A stretch of 64,000 nucleotides of DNA. Origin: RYN-230 sp963834515. GTDB taxonomy: Bacteria; Actinomycetota; Actinomycetes; Streptosporangiales; Streptosporangiaceae. The translations under genes were made by a program, and so were the position numbers. The stretch covers positions 1,798,001 to 1,862,000 of the forward strand of contig CAWICB010000007.1 in assembly GCA_963834515.1 (NCBI GenBank), written 5' to 3'. Under the pieces are notes generated by a model. The model was not told where the DNA came from, ran no database searches, and saw only the letters and a program-made list of their open reading frames with translations. Shown one piece after another: positions 63,837 to 64,000 of this stretch. Numbering within the stretch: the first letter of the stretch is position 1; every line of letters begins with the position of its first letter.

Positions 63837-64000
63837 TCAGCTGGGGCGGCCGAAGCCGCCGGCTGAGCAGTCCTGCGCGTAGTCACACGTGCCACCGGCG
63901 CGGAACTGCCGGGCCGCCCGCACGACCTCGGAGCCGAGCTTGCGCAGCTGGGTGGCGACCGCCTCGTCCTTGAGGTGCCCGTCGGGGTCGAAGGACTGCC
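63837..64000 (-). CDS. flavodoxin-fold NAD(P)H-dependent FMN reductase, C-terminal part, cut by window edge
   Basis: The last 54 codons of a minus-strand gene: SFDPDGHLKDEAVATQLRKL followed by an Arg/Ala helix and a Gly/Ser-rich, two-Cys tail. The 'FD-DG-L-DE-T---L' pattern is typical of the C-terminal helix of NAD(P)H-dependent FMN reductases. The bulk of the gene lies outside the window. It converges with the deleted LAL gene, 14 bases apart. Confidence 0.45.
   Translation of the reverse strand, partial: QSFDPDGHLKDEAVATQLRKLGSEVVRAARQFRAGGTCDYAQDCSAGGFGRPS

Overview
The window is a single high-G+C (roughly 70 %) stretch with GTG/TTG starts, long operons joined by ATGA/GTGA/TGATG overlaps, WhiB, DevR/DevS, DUF1918, DUF6544 and actinobacterial USP/CBS-BON proteins. 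It comes from an Actinomycetota chromosome, probably of the Streptosporangiales/Streptomycetales type; the genus cannot be named from sequence alone. No tRNA, rRNA, CRISPR array or intact insertion sequence was seen.

Layout. 0-5.7 kb: two paralogous DMT transporters (one cut by the window edge), a small zinc-ribbon-like protein, a DHFR-fold reductase, an MFS pump-MerR-DMT operon and a universal stress protein (USP). 5.9-10.4 kb: enolase and a tandem pair of unusual MutS-like ATPases. 10.4-19.9 kb (minus strand): a six-gene complex-I/hydrogenase-4-like membrane complex, translationally coupled to a dynamin-like GTPase. The proton-channel subunits look intact, but the redox subunits have lost their NiFe and proximal FeS ligands (Ehr-like). 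20.0-25.6 kb: a 2TM protein diverges from a complete group 3b-type NAD(P)-linked [NiFe] hydrogenase operon with its own maturation protease. 25.6-30.2 kb: GAPDH, DevR and DevS (convergent), DUF1918, USP. 30.3-37.8 kb: an operon of a DUF6893-like micro-protein, DUF6544, a GltD/NfnB-like flavoprotein, pyruvate:ferredoxin oxidoreductase and a DHOD-like flavoprotein. 38.1-40.4 kb: PII-like protein, Acg-type nitroreductase, CBS-BON protein. 40.6-44.6 kb: KaiC, a truncated KaiB and a trehalose-type glycosyltransferase fused to GGDEF. 45.0-50.1 kb: arginine deiminase operon (permease, ADI, OTC, carbamate kinase, USP). 50.4-55.8 kb: CBS-BON, USP, sugar-isomerase-like protein, globin, flavin monooxygenase, wax ester synthase/DGAT. 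56-64 kb: gene remnants, an alpha/beta hydrolase, DUF302/DUF4331 genes, two large LuxR (LAL) regulators (one frameshifted, one with a big internal deletion) and a flavin reductase cut by the window edge.

How it works together. Many parts match the mycobacterial DosR (DevR) dormancy regulon by function: USPs, CBS protein, Acg nitroreductase, TAG synthase, group 3b hydrogenase and the DevR/DevS pair itself (the heme His of DevS is conserved). In the intergenic regions I find 14-bp sequences related to GGGCCNNNGGTCCC. They often come in pairs exactly 22 bp apart, in front of devR, the hydrogenase, the arc operon, the CBS and USP genes, the DGAT and the PII/nifJ region. I infer that most of the window is one hypoxia/energy-starvation regulon that combines fermentation (PFOR, arginine deiminase), H2 cycling, lipid storage and stress proteins.

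Caveat. Several genes (GltD-like, ADI, OTC, a LuxR) carry single- or double-base indels, often in G/C runs. Intact operon overlaps suggest these are mostly sequence errors, but true decay cannot be excluded.
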